64,000 bases of DNA from UTCHB3 sp002050155 (GTDB lineage Bacteria > Bacteroidota > Ignavibacteria > Ignavibacteriales > Ignavibacteriaceae). Location: NCBI GenBank assembly GCA_030584105.1, contig CP129491.1, positions 2,418,001-2,482,000 of the forward strand, written 5' to 3'. The translations under genes and the position numbers were made by a program. Shown here one piece after another: positions 19,239 through 28,680 of the stretch. Position 1 is the first letter of the stretch; each line of letters begins with the position of its first letter. The notes under the pieces are model-generated. The model saw only the letters and a program-made list of their open reading frames with translations, was not told where the DNA came from and ran no database searches.

Positions 19239-20006
19239 ATGAAAAAAACAGCCTTAAGTGCACTTATAGCGTTGGTATTTCTGACGGGTTGCGCAACGGA
19301 TATCGACAGGTCATCGATGACGCCCGAAGAAAGATTTCAATACGCAATGTCTCTGTACAATGATGAATCGTATTTAGACGCAGTTTCGGAGTTCGAAAGC
19401 ATACTTATTCAGTTTCCCGGCTCTTCAATAGCTCCTAACGCACAGTTCTATTTGGGTATGGCACGCTTCAAAAGAGGTGAATATCTGATGGGCGCCTACG
19501 AGTTCAGCAAACTGATTAACAGAATGAAAACAAGTGATTTCATCAAAGATGCTCAGTTTATGATTGCTGACTGCTATTATGAACTGTCTCCCAATTATGC
19601 GCTCGACCAAAAATACTCGGAAAAAGCAATCGAAGAGTTTCAGGCGTTCATTAATTTCTTCCCAACTGACCCAAAAGTTGAAGAAGCAGAACGAAAAATT
19701 GCCGAACTGAACGATAAACTTGCCGAAAAACTCTTTTCTAACGCTGAGACCTACGAAAATATGGGCATGCTGAACGCAGCAATTGAATACTACGGATTTG
19801 TTACTGAAAAATACCACGACTCGCAGTACAGCCCGCGGGCTTCGTACAAAAAAATCGTGCTGTTGATCGAGCGGAAACGGTACAAAGATGCACTTAAAGA
19901 AACCGAAAATTTCATCAGCAGGTATAAAAATGACCCCAACCTCGGCAGCGTACAGAAAATCAGGGATGACATTTTGAAAATGCCTCAGTTTTCGGCACAA
20001 AACTAA
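19239..20006 (+). CDS. bamD: Outer membrane assembly lipoprotein BamD
   Basis: Periplasmic lipoprotein of the BAM complex that inserts beta-barrels into the outer membrane. 255 residues. A signal peptide ends in the lipobox FLTGC (Cys18), followed by a chain of TPR-like helices: MSLYNDESYLDAVSEFESIL, then FYLGMARFKRGEYLMGAYEF and KAIEEFQAFINFFPTDP, then AIEYYGFV. Length and repeat arrangement match BamD. It supports a diderm cell. The next gene (thioesterase) lies 205 bp downstream across repeat DNA. Confidence 0.9.
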   Translation: MKKTALSALIALVFLTGCATDIDRSSMTPEERFQYAMSLYNDESYLDAVSEFESILIQFPGSSIAPNAQFYLGMARFKRGEYLMGAYEFSKLINRMKTSDFIKDAQFMIADCYYELSPNYALDQKYSEKAIEEFQAFINFFPTDPKVEEAERKIAELNDKLAEKLFSNAETYENMGMLNAAIEYYGFVTEKYHDSQYSPRASYKKIVLLIERKRYKDALKETENFISRYKNDPNLGSVQKIRDDILKMPQFSAQN

Positions 20007-20039
20007 TCCGGTGCAGCCTTTTGGGAACTTAAATTATTT

Positions 20040-20200
20040 TGGATTTTAAATACCAACGCGGCAAAGTAAACTAATACCGATACACAAATTAATATCGAAG
20101 CGCAAATTAAGACAGCAAAGCGAACTAATATCGAAATACAAATTAACATCACAAGGTAAGTGAACACGGAAAAGTAAACTGACAAGGCAAAGCATCAGCA
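20040..20200. repeat. Degenerate short repeats between bamD and the thioesterase gene
   Basis: Variants of AATATCGAAATACAAATTAA and GCAAAGTAAACTAA recur about every 18-30 bases. The pattern resembles the short-period repeat strings at 9440-9660 and 46080-46300, with different sequence. Confidence 0.6.
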
Positions 20201-20211
20201 ACGGAAATTAA

Positions 20212-20673
20212 ATGAAAACAATCAATGATTCGAAAATAATAATGACCGAGTTGGTTCTTCCGAACCATACAAATCAGTTGGGTCATCTTCTGGGCGGGCA
20301 GCTGATGCTATGGATCGATATTTGTGCCGCACTTGCAGCCGGAAAGCACTGTGAAAGCGTGTGCGTGACCGCTTCGGTTGATAAGATTGATTTTCACCAC
20401 CCGATAAAACTCGGCGAAGTGGTTACCCTTGAAGCCTCTGTGAACCGGGTGTTCTCAACATCACTTGAGATCGGAGTTAAGATTTTTGCGCATTCTTTCG
20501 CTTCGCCCGAAAAAACCCACACGAACAGCGCTTACCTTACTTTCGTAAAGATTGATAAAGACGGCAACCCCGTGCCCGCCCCCAAAATAATTCCGGAAAC
20601 AGAAGAAGAGAAAAGAAGATATGAAGAAGCCGGCTTAAGGAGGGAACAACGCCTGAAAAACCGGTTAAAATAA
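20212..20673 (+). CDS. Acyl-CoA thioesterase (hotdog fold, YciA/BFIT type)
   Basis: 153 residues, cytoplasmic. The hotdog core is visible: PNHTNQLGHLLGGQLMLWID with the conserved Asn-His-Gly pattern, then ASVDKIDFHHPIKLGEVV and a central helix. It should hydrolyse acyl-CoAs. The C-terminus is charged (EEEKRRYEEAGLRREQRLKN). It begins only a few bases after the repeat DNA following bamD and is followed 40 bp later by a secreted protein gene on the same strand. Confidence 0.88.
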   Translation: MKTINDSKIIMTELVLPNHTNQLGHLLGGQLMLWIDICAALAAGKHCESVCVTASVDKIDFHHPIKLGEVVTLEASVNRVFSTSLEIGVKIFAHSFASPEKTHTNSAYLTFVKIDKDGNPVPAPKIIPETEEEKRRYEEAGLRREQRLKNRLK

Positions 20674-20712
20674 GTAAAACCCCGGGAACCCGAGGCTTCC
20701 CCAAAACATAAA

Positions 20713-22353
20713 ATGAAAAAAATTCTTCTCGCGCTACTGTTTTTCAGCCAACTAATTCCCGCACAAACAACCATTGATCTCGATTCGGTTTTCAACGCAT
20801 ATATCAACTACAGAAATGGCGCCTTACCGGAAATAAACCACCCCAAAGGGCAAAACGGAAAACAGAAGTGCGGGCTTCCCTCGGTCGCACCGTTAGTTCT
20901 GCACTTCAGACAACTATCAACGGAGCAGCAAACTATTTTCAGCACACTTGCCGAAAGACCCGTACGGGATACAAGCATTGTATCACCCAAGGGGAAATTC
21001 CGGCTGCACTTCAATCTTTCGGGGTACGAAAAACCGGCATATCCGCCCGACAGCCTTGCGGCTGCGCTCGATTCAGTTTGGGAGTATGAAGTTAATTTTT
21101 TAGGATACCCACAACCGCCTTCCGATGGGGATGCCGGTGGCGACGCGCTTTATGATGTTTATATTGTTGCATCTCAGTTCTGGTACGGTGAAACGGTACC
21201 CGAAAGCCGAATCGAACAGGGTGCGGACCGATTCACTTCGTATATGAAAATTGATAACGATTTTGCCGGGTTCTACACAACCGGACTGCCCGCTGCTAAA
21301 GTTACCGCTGCGCACGAGTTCCATCACGCTATTCAGATGGGAAATTATATTCTCCGATATACCGATTCTTTTTTTCACGAGCTTACCTCAACTTCTATGG
21401 AAGAGTTTGTTTTCCCTGAAATTAACGATTATATCGGCTATATTGACGAATATTTCGACGAGCCGTGGCGCTCTTTTTCCAAATATTCCGGCTATAACCT
21501 TGCCACATGGAACTTCATGTTAAGCGAGCGGTTTGGCATCGATATTATTAAAAAACAGTGGAACCTGATGCCAACCGAACGCGCACTCAAAGCGATTGCA
21601 AACACAATAAGGCAGGAAGGTTCGGAGCCGGAAATTGAACTGAACACTTTCGGTGTGTGGAATTATTTCACTAACTACAGGGCGCAGCCGGGCAAATATT
21701 TCAGGGATGCGGGGCTTTTTCCCGAAATCAAAAGTAGTGTGCGTGCGGGCTTGGTTGGTAACAACGCATCTGCTTCGGTGGCGGCTCACCCGGTAAGCAA
21801 TAACCAAATAACGATTTGGAACAACCAACAGGGCTTTAACGATACTTTGGTTACCATTATTACCGATTTTTCGCTCGCCGAGTGGGAAGACTCACCCGAT
21901 AAAAACCTAAACTACGGGTACACCCTTTATAACTATAACGAAAGCGGAAGTACTCAAATTGCAGGCAGTTATTACGATAAGATTACCGGACAGGCAAACC
22001 AACAGTGGAAAGCAGCGATTATTTTGAACAATCAACCGGTTGAAAGAGGCGGCGGGAACGATCAATTTTCAGAACAACCCTACCCTGCACCGTTTGTTTA
22101 CGGGAAAACTTCCGAGGATGTGATATATTTCCCTTTCAAATTTTTAAAAGATAATGAGGCTGACCTGCAGATTTATTCGGCAGGAGGCGATCTGGTTTAC
22201 GGCGGCAGCCACCCCCCTTTTGGGATGCTACGAGACCGAATCAAATGGCGCGTGAAGGATAATTTCGGAGAAAAGTTGGCTACCGGGGTGTATGTTTACA
22301 TTATTAAATCGGGCGGCACTTTAGTAACCGGTAAAATAATCGTAGTGAATTGA
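20713..22353 (+). CDS. Secreted metalloprotease-like protein (MXAN_6640-like) with T9SS-like C-terminus
   Basis: 546 residues. An N-terminal signal peptide (KKILLALLFFSQLIPAQ) precedes a domain with DVYIVASQFWYGE and the zinc-site motif HEFHH (His201, Glu202, His205), as in the MXAN_6640 family of putative metalloproteases. The last 80 residues (ADLQIYSAGGDLVYGG, ATGVYVYIIKSGG, GKIIVVN) follow the pattern of a T9SS sorting domain, so export to the surface is likely. Substrate unknown. A third zinc ligand is not identified with certainty. Confidence 0.75.
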   Translation: MKKILLALLFFSQLIPAQTTIDLDSVFNAYINYRNGALPEINHPKGQNGKQKCGLPSVAPLVLHFRQLSTEQQTIFSTLAERPVRDTSIVSPKGKFRLHFNLSGYEKPAYPPDSLAAALDSVWEYEVNFLGYPQPPSDGDAGGDALYDVYIVASQFWYGETVPESRIEQGADRFTSYMKIDNDFAGFYTTGLPAAKVTAAHEFHHAIQMGNYILRYTDSFFHELTSTSMEEFVFPEINDYIGYIDEYFDEPWRSFSKYSGYNLATWNFMLSERFGIDIIKKQWNLMPTERALKAIANTIRQEGSEPEIELNTFGVWNYFTNYRAQPGKYFRDAGLFPEIKSSVRAGLVGNNASASVAAHPVSNNQITIWNNQQGFNDTLVTIITDFSLAEWEDSPDKNLNYGYTLYNYNESGSTQIAGSYYDKITGQANQQWKAAIILNNQPVERGGGNDQFSEQPYPAPFVYGKTSEDVIYFPFKFLKDNEADLQIYSAGGDLVYGGSHPPFGMLRDRIKWRVKDNFGEKLATGVYVYIIKSGGTLVTGKIIVVN

Positions 22354-22667
22354 GGTTGGCCCGGAAAATATTTTTTCGAGATGCTTGTGATTTGAGCAAG
22401 ATAATCAAAGTGAATTGAGACAGCTTCTTGAACTTGTTTTTCAAAGCAAGTGATGAAAGCAAAATTACTGTTGTAAATTAAGGCTGCTTTTTATACAGAA
22501 TGAGATTTTGAACAACCCGAAATGAGTAACGACGATAACTACATGAAGAAAGCATAGCTAAAAAAAACTGCTACTGAAATAAAAAACCATTACAGAGACA
22601 AAAAAGCAAAATCAGGAAAAAATGTGAAAACAACGACAAACCCGGAAGAAAGAATTACAACTAAAGC
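22354..22667. other. Gene-free spacer before the CcmA-like gene
   Basis: Holds two copies of a short motif (ATAATC..AGTGAATTGAG at 22336-22348 and 22401-22418, about 65 bp apart; the first is the 3' end of the preceding gene). Otherwise A-rich and featureless. Confidence 0.5.
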
Positions 22668-23324
22668 ATGATAAAATTAGAACTTAAAGAACTTACCAAA
22701 ATTTTCGAAAGAAGGGTGATCTTCAGAAATATCAGTCTGATTAAAGATGCACCGGGGCTGTTTGGTGTGGCGGGCCCCAACGGATCGGGTAAGTCAACTT
22801 TAGTTAAAGTAATAACCGGTTTGCTTTCACCAACTTCGGGAAGTGTTGCTTTTTCGGCAGGGGGGCGGGAGTTCTCGCCGGGCGAGGCGATAAATCATTT
22901 TGGGTTCGCTTCACCTTATTTGGTGCTTTACGATGAATTTTCAGCAAGAGAAAACATAGAATTTTCGATGAAAATAAGGGGGCTTCAGTTTGATGAAGCG
23001 TATGTAGATGAACTCTTGCAGCACTTCTCGCTTCTGAAACGAAAAAATGACCCCGTCCGCGCTTATTCATCAGGTATGAAGCAACGGCTTAAGGTGATTT
23101 CGGCTTTTGCACACAAACCGGAATTAGTGATTCTTGATGAACCAACCGCTAACCTTGACTCAGAGGGGAAAGCACGCGTCTATGAACTTGCAAAAATTGC
23201 CGCTGCCGAAAAATTGGTTATCTTTGCAACTAACGAAGAAGATGAACTGGCAATGTGCAACGAAGTATTAAACATAAACGACTATAAACTGAACAACAAC
23301 ACAGGCAAAGGGGCAAAGGTATGA
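22668..23324 (+). CDS. ccmA: ABC transporter ATP-binding protein, CcmA-like
   Basis: 218 residues. Walker A GPNGSGKST (about residues 36-44), signature YSSGMKQRL, Walker B LVILDEPTANLD and a switch region after it. The following gene encodes a CcmB-like membrane protein, which identifies this as the ATPase of a heme-export / cytochrome c maturation transporter rather than a generic ABC ATPase. The stop overlaps an ATG (ATGA at 23321), then again before ccmB, see the small frame at 23321. Gene symbol assigned from context. Confidence 0.8.
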   Translation: MIKLELKELTKIFERRVIFRNISLIKDAPGLFGVAGPNGSGKSTLVKVITGLLSPTSGSVAFSAGGREFSPGEAINHFGFASPYLVLYDEFSARENIEFSMKIRGLQFDEAYVDELLQHFSLLKRKNDPVRAYSSGMKQRLKVISAFAHKPELVILDEPTANLDSEGKARVYELAKIAAAEKLVIFATNEEDELAMCNEVLNINDYKLNNNTGKGAKV

Positions 23325-23389
23325 TCAGGCTGCTTTTAAAGAACTGTAACCGGTTGTTTTATCACACCGGTAAAGAGGCAAAGGTATGA
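23321..23389 (+). CDS. 22-residue frame made by duplication of the ccmA-ccmB junction
   Basis: ATG 23321 overlaps the ccmA stop as ATGA; the frame MIRLLLKNCNRLFYHTGKEAKV ends at a TGA that itself overlaps the ccmB ATG. Both CcmA and this peptide end TGKxAKV and both are followed by GGCAAAGGTATGAT, 65 bp apart. It looks like a local duplication of the translational coupling site, so the peptide may be only a ribosome relay. Not a recognised protein. Confidence 0.45.
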   Translation: MIRLLLKNCNRLFYHTGKEAKV

Positions 23390-24051
23390 TTAAACGCGCA
23401 CTTTGGCTGTTCAACAAAGACCTGGTTTCCGAGCTGCGCACCCGATATGCAATCAATGCGCTGGCGATGTTCATTATAGTTACTATCAGCGTAATACTTT
23501 TTGCGATCGGGCAGGAAAAAATTTCACACGCACTGGCAGCCGGGTTGTTGTGGGTAGTCATTTTCTTCTCGGCGATGTCGGGGCTTTCAAGGGCTTTTGT
23601 TTCAGAGGAAGAGCGGGGTACCAATCTGCTGTTGCAATTAGTCGCTTCGCCTACTGTGGTGCTTACGGGAAAACTGTTCTATAACCTGATACTTGTTTTC
23701 ACCATGAATATGGTTATTTTGGTGCTCTATTCGGCACTTTTTGATGCCTTTGCGCTTAAAAATGTCTTTTTGTTTTTGGCTTCTTTTGTTCTGGGGAACA
23801 CAGGGCTTGCATTTGCTTCAACCATAATTGCTTCGATAATTGCAAAAGCAAATTCGAAGGGGACTCTGTACCCGGTTTTATCGTTCCCGATACTTCTGCC
23901 ACTTTTGTTGATGTTGGTGGAAATTACCAAAAAATGCAGCGACGGCGTGGCTTTCGGGGAAATTGCGCCCGAATTTTTTGCTCTTGTCAGTTACAATGTG
24001 ATAATGGCAACTGCAAGCTATATGCTGTTTGACTTTATTTGGAAAGAATAA
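23386..24051 (+). CDS. ccmB: Heme exporter membrane protein CcmB-like
   Basis: 221 residues with about six membrane segments (for example INALAMFIIVTISVILFAIG, LLWVVIFFSAMSGLSRAFV). The EEERGTNLLLQLVASP segment after the second helix is characteristic of CcmB, the membrane half of the CcmAB transporter of cytochrome c maturation. Start ATG 23386 with AAAGG just upstream. No ccmC or other maturation genes follow in this window; the next gene is gmd. Confidence 0.88.
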   Translation: MIKRALWLFNKDLVSELRTRYAINALAMFIIVTISVILFAIGQEKISHALAAGLLWVVIFFSAMSGLSRAFVSEEERGTNLLLQLVASPTVVLTGKLFYNLILVFTMNMVILVLYSALFDAFALKNVFLFLASFVLGNTGLAFASTIIASIIAKANSKGTLYPVLSFPILLPLLLMLVEITKKCSDGVAFGEIAPEFFALVSYNVIMATASYMLFDFIWKE

Positions 24052-24181
24052 TTTTTTTTGTATAGGTTTATAAATAAAATCATCTGTTTTGATAATAAAC
24101 CTGATTGTACACAGGGCGTCATCCGAAACAGATTTTTAAATAATATCTTTTTTTGATAATCAATAACATGAGGAAATAATC

Positions 24182-25306
24182 GTGAAAACAGCACTGATAA
24201 CAGGGATAACAGGGCAGGACGGGAGCTATCTCTCCGAAATTTTGCTTGAAAAAGGATATACTGTCCATGGAATTATTAGAAGAAGCAGCTCTTTTAATAC
24301 CGGCAGGATCGATCATTTATACGACAACGACGAACTGAGAAATAAACGATTTTTCCTTCACCACGGCGATATGGTTGACACAAGTAACCTGAATCGACTG
24401 CTCGATAAAATTGAACCGGATGAAATTTATAACCTTGCCGCACAAAGCCATGTGAAAGTCTCCTTTGATATCCCCGATTACACCGCACAGGTTGACGGTT
24501 TGGGTACACTTCGCTTTTTGGACGCAATGAGGGAAACGGGGCTTAGCACGAAAACAAAGTTTTATCAGGCTTCCACGAGTGAGCTTTTTGGCAAGGTGCA
24601 GGCTATTCCGCAGGATGAAAAAACGCCGTTTTACCCACGCTCGCCCTACGCCGCAGCAAAAATTTACGCTTACTGGATTATTGTGAATTACCGCGAATCA
24701 TACAATCTTTACGCTTCAAACGGCATCTTGTTCAATCACGAGTCGCCAAGAAGAGGTGAAACTTTCGTTACCAGAAAAATTACGATGGCTGCGGGAAATA
24801 TCGTTTGCGGCAGGGAAGATAAACTTGCGCTCGGCAACCTTTCAGCGAAGCGGGATTGGGGTTACGCCCCCGAGTATTGCGAGGCGATGTGGAGAATTCT
24901 TCAGGCACCGAAAGCCGACGATTTTGTGGTAGCAACCGGCGAAACAAACACAGTGAGGGATTTTTGCAGAAGCACTTTCGCAAATTTGGGAGTTGAGCTT
25001 GAGTTTATCGGTGAAGGTGTCGATGAAAAAGGCGTGATCAAATCCGTGAATAAAGAAAAACTGACTGCACTTTACGAAACACATAAAACGAAATTCTCAG
25101 GAAGTGTTGATTTCGACGGGCTTACTCCGGGAAGAGAAGTGGTGGTGGTAAACCCCCGATACTTCAGACCAACGGAAGTGGATCTTCTAATCGGTAACCC
25201 CGCAAAAGCTAAAAATGAACTCGGATGGCAGGCAAAAACAAAGTTTGATGACTTGGTGAAAATTATGGCTGAGGCAGATTTTGCCCTTGCACTTAATGCG
25301 AAATAA
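24182..25306 (+). CDS. gmd: GDP-mannose 4,6-dehydratase
   Basis: Converts GDP-mannose to GDP-4-keto-6-deoxymannose, the first step to GDP-fucose and related sugars. 374 residues. NADP-binding GITGQDGSYL at residues 8-17, the RRSSSFNTGRI segment, the SDR catalytic Ser/Tyr-Lys (STSELFGK; SPYAAAKIYAYW) and NHESPRRGETFVTRKI are all diagnostic for GMD. GDP-fucose synthase is not in the window. Surface polysaccharide role fits with wecB at 43576. Confidence 0.95.
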   Translation: MKTALITGITGQDGSYLSEILLEKGYTVHGIIRRSSSFNTGRIDHLYDNDELRNKRFFLHHGDMVDTSNLNRLLDKIEPDEIYNLAAQSHVKVSFDIPDYTAQVDGLGTLRFLDAMRETGLSTKTKFYQASTSELFGKVQAIPQDEKTPFYPRSPYAAAKIYAYWIIVNYRESYNLYASNGILFNHESPRRGETFVTRKITMAAGNIVCGREDKLALGNLSAKRDWGYAPEYCEAMWRILQAPKADDFVVATGETNTVRDFCRSTFANLGVELEFIGEGVDEKGVIKSVNKEKLTALYETHKTKFSGSVDFDGLTPGREVVVVNPRYFRPTEVDLLIGNPAKAKNELGWQAKTKFDDLVKIMAEADFALALNAK

Positions 25307-25805
25307 TGGGGGGAGACCGGAACCTGATTTAGTTCTTAATTTTCACAAGCATTCGCCGGGTTATAAGAAAGTTTAAGCTAATTCTTATTTCAGAAATGTT
25401 AAGTAAGTTGCTTCTGAAATTATTGGGTTATGGGGAATTCTAAAATAAAGCTTACTTAGGAAATGTTAAGTGCAATTTTTCTACAATCATCCGGTTATGA
25501 AAAAGCCTAAAACCCGGGCGTTGCCGGCAAAAATTGAACGAAAAACACCGGTTTTTTTGTTTTATTTAGTGTAGGTAGATTAACTGTCAATTAATTGAAT
25601 TACTTCGATTTGTTTAGAGTGATTTCTATGAAACCGGTGGTTTCTTTTTGACAATTTAATTGATCTTGTGCCTAAATAATTAATACTGATGCCGGCACCG
25701 TGGGGAGGGAAAAATCTACCGGAACAATGGGGAGGAAGAGTTATGTCGGAAGTGGAGCGAAGCTACGCAATGAAAACGCAGGAAATAATTCTCAGGAGTT
25801 TTACC
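25307..25805. other. Gene-free spacer between gmd and the DUF488 gene
   Basis: AT-rich, with two related segments (TTTCAGAAATGTTAAGTAAG near 25390 and CTTAGGAAATGTTAAGTGC near 25455, about 66 bp apart). No gene supported. Confidence 0.5.
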
Positions 25806-26244
25806 ATGAAACTTTACACAATTGGTTACACAAAAAAGAGCGCTCAGGAATTCTTTGAAACTTTGAAAAAAAAACGGAGTAAAAAGGATTCTGGATGTCA
25901 GAGAGAGCAACTCGAACCTCTTCGCAGGGTTCACAATGAAGCAAAATATCGGTTACTTTCTGAAAGAAATTTGCAATATCGACTATCAGGAACTGAAAAT
26001 TTTAGCCCCTACCAAAGATATCCGTCTGAAATTTCACGATAGTGGCTACAAAGAGTGGGAGACTTTCAAAAATGGCTACAACGAACTGCTGAAAACGCGC
26101 GACCTCAAAAATCAGATCGATAAAAACCTTCTGGAAGATGCAGCACTTCTCTGTTTCGAACCCACGGCTGACCATTGCCATCGGCGCTTGGCGGCTGAAC
26201 ATCTGAAAGAAATTTATCCGGACTTGGAAATAGTGCACCTGTAG
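25806..26244 (+). pseudogene. DUF488-family protein gene, frameshifted at an A9 run
   Basis: ATG 25806 follows CAGGAG. The frame reads MKLYTIGYTKKSAQEFFETL, then meets nine A residues at 25866-25874. Removing one base gives the continuous DUF488 sequence KKNGVKRILDVRESNSN, then FAGFTMKQNIGYFLKEI, a central KILAPTKDIR and the end CFEPTADHCHRRLAAEHLKEI, about 145 residues. The family has Cys, Glu and His motifs near the end (CFEPTADHCHR) and no established biochemical role. Whether this is decay, sequencing error or slippage is discussed in the findings. Confidence 0.85.
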
Positions 26245-27136
26245 TTTGAAAAGTTTTACCCCCCAAGCTGCCGAAATAATAGGTTTTTCAACTAAGGTTG
26301 AATCCCATTAGTAATGTGAAATTTCATCAGTTATACCGCCAAAAGATGAAAGTTTTTTCATCTGTGATTGTTTTTCACCGGTAGTTTGAAATTTCGTCAG
26401 TTACACTCCAAAAGACAAAAGTTTTTTCATTTGTGAGTATATCTCCCCAATAGTTTGAACATTCTTTTGAGTTACTATCATTTATCAAGTTCATGCGCCC
26501 TTTTTTTTTATTGGAATTTGCTGAAAGTTCCCTAAAAATGTGACGCAGCTAATACCATTTTATAAAAACTTACTTTAGTTTAACATCAGTAAAAATTAAT
26601 TATTCAGTTAACTTCTGCCTGAAAATTTTTGCAGAAAGAAAGTTTAACTGAACTTGGGAAAAATTAACTTTATGTTCAGTAATTTCACCAAAGATACTCG
26701 TATGCTGGTTTAACTGAACACGGGAAGAAACAACTTCCCGGGCAACTTTTCAGACCGCAACATCTAATCCGCAGACCACCGGTTTTAATTCCCGGAACAC
26801 TACTTATTTTTCCCGGTTCACTATTTCTGATACTCTGAACACCACTTATTTTTCTCAGATCACCATTTCCAATACTCAGACGACTACTTGTTTTTCTCTG
26901 AACACCACTTTTAATTTACAAACCACCACTTCTTATAAATTTTTCATAAAAAACAGCTATTCAAGTGGCGATTTTCGCACCCACAATTCAGATTCAACAA
27001 GTGAAATAAAACAGCGCTACAATACTAATCCTCAGCGCCTGCCGGATCAACATCTAAAATTTTATCGCACACTTGAAGTTTACAAACCAATGCAAACTAT
27101 AACCCATAATTCCATCAAAATCTTAAAGGAGTTCTT
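26245..27136. other. Large gene-free stretch with tandem and degenerate repeats
   Basis: About 890 bp with no gene. From 26314 to 26460 a block (GAAATTTCATCAGTTA, CCAAAAGA, GTTTTTTCATCTGTGA, TAGTTTGAA) occurs twice with a period near 72 bp. From 26780 to 26940 variants of CTGAACACCACTTATTTTTC repeat several times. Confidence 0.65.
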
Positions 27137-28339
27137 ATGAAAACGCGAATTTTTTCCGCACTTCTGTTTACTGTTTCTTTCTTCTTCTTATGGGGATGCG
27201 CGCCAAAAGGATGGCAGCAGTCTCAGGATGAATATAAAAAAGGAAACATTCACGCCGCTGTTCAATGGGCGGCTGCTACTTTGGTTGAAAAACCAAACTA
27301 TGAAGACGCAATCCTCTTTCTGCAAAAAGTCTTACCTGAGATTTATGACGACTACCTAAAGCAGTCGAAAGTAAGTGAGAGCAAAAAAGATTGGGATCAG
27401 GCTGTCTTAATCTATAAAAATATAGTTTGGTTCGGTGAGGTGGTTGCAAAAATCCCACCTCAGATCAATGAAGATACCAAAGAAAAAATTGTTTTTGCAA
27501 CCCTCGATGTATCTGAAGAGTTAGAAAACGCAACTAACAAAGCCGCTGAGGCACATTATAATAAGGGACTTAGTTTCGAAAACTCTTCAAAATCGAAAGA
27601 GGCGGCGAAAGAGTACTCCAAAGCGATTGAGTATGTACCGGCTACAAAGATGCTGAAGAAAGATACGAAAGAATGCGTTCGGACGCGATTAAAAGAGTGG
27701 CTGTTATGCCCTTTGAAAACCTCAGTGGTAAAACCGAGTTCGGAATGATTGGCGAAAATATCAGCGACCAATGCATATCCGTGGTGATGAGTGATAACAA
27801 AAATCTTGAGTTTTTGGAATTTATCACCCGCGACCCGCTTAGATAATCTAATGATTGAAAAACAATTAGGCGAATCCGGTAAATTAGATGTTAAATCTGC
27901 TTCCGATGCCGGTAAAGTGCTTGGTATTAATTACTTCATCTTTGGTAAAATCAATTCGGTTACTTTAAATCAACCGCCCGAAACAAAGGTTCAGGTACCA
28001 CAGGAAAAAACATATACTAATAAAAACGGCTATCCTTATACTGTCTCCGCCTTAGTTACCGTTACAACCAGAAAAGCAACTGCTTCCGTAAAATGCAGTT
28101 ATCAAATTATCGACGCAAATAAGGGGACTATTATCAAATCCGGAACCGTTAGTGGTGATGTTGATGTATCGATTCAATTTGGCCGTTTCAGAGGAAACGA
28201 AAACGCACTTGACAGTTATTATAGTCTGCTCTGTTCCTATGAAGAAAAGTATCCGCCTTCGTCAGACATTTTGGTTAACCAAGCAGTGGAAGAATTAACA
28301 CACAAACTCGGAAATGAACTGGCAGATTACTTTAAATAA
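27137..28339 (+). pseudogene. TPR lipoprotein with CsgG-like domain, carrying two compensating frameshifts
   Basis: ATG 27137 follows AAAGGAG. A signal peptide ends LWGC (lipobox, Cys18). The first frame holds two TPR-like stretches (DEYKKGNIHAAVQWA; AHYNKGLSFENSSKSKEAAKEY). At about 27640 one base is missing: the next frame reads YKDAEERYERM and IKRVAVMPFENLSGKTEFG, a CsgG-type domain. At 27841 an extra A returns to the first frame: NLMIEKQLGESGKLDVKSA, then GKVLGINYFIFGKINSV. Corrected, the protein is about 400 residues. CsgG-like domains form or regulate outer-membrane secretion pores or activate penicillin-binding proteins. As written the gene yields a truncated lipoprotein. Confidence 0.8.
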
Positions 28340-28451
28340 ACCGGTTAATTAATCAAAACTGTTTGATTAGCTGAAGTGTTGATTTTATATAAATTGCTTC
28401 CTTTAACTGAACCGGCTACTTTGTATAAACCGACAGCATAAACTCACCTTT

Positions 28452-28491
28452 TAACATCACCATCGGTGCCAATGCGCCGGTGGTGATGTTA
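28452..28491 (+). terminator. Long hairpin after the CsgG-like lipoprotein gene
   Basis: TAACATCACCATCGGTG pairs with CGCCGGTGGTGATGTTA around a CCAATG loop, with two mismatches in 17. ATTTAG follows. A strong hairpin 112 bases after the stop; a T tract is short, so termination is likely but not certain. Confidence 0.65.
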
Positions 28492-28585
28492 TTTAGACTG
28501 TTCATGGTTTCTTATTACTAACATTAAGCTATAACCCCACCTTTTCTAAAAAGTTAAATTGCCCCGCTTCAGTTTATTGTTAATT

Positions 28586-28680
28586 GGGTGGAATAATTTT
28601 GGTTAAACAGTAATGCTTAACCGGTGCTTTGAAGTGGTGTATTATTTTTGTTAATAGAGTGGAATAGTTTTGATAATGAA
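28586..28680. repeat. Pair of 71-bp spaced repeats
   Basis: GTTAATTGGGTGGAATAATT near 28578 and GTTAATAGAGTGGAATAGTT near 28649; GGTGG and AGTGG are 71 bp apart. Confidence 0.55.

Noticed and set aside
18886..19263. 125-codon minus-strand frame
   Set aside because: Overlaps the bamD start, no ribosome site, AT-biased random-like composition.
28452..28491. tRNA or riboswitch at the large hairpin
   Set aside because: A simple stem-loop without further conserved structure; better read as a terminator.
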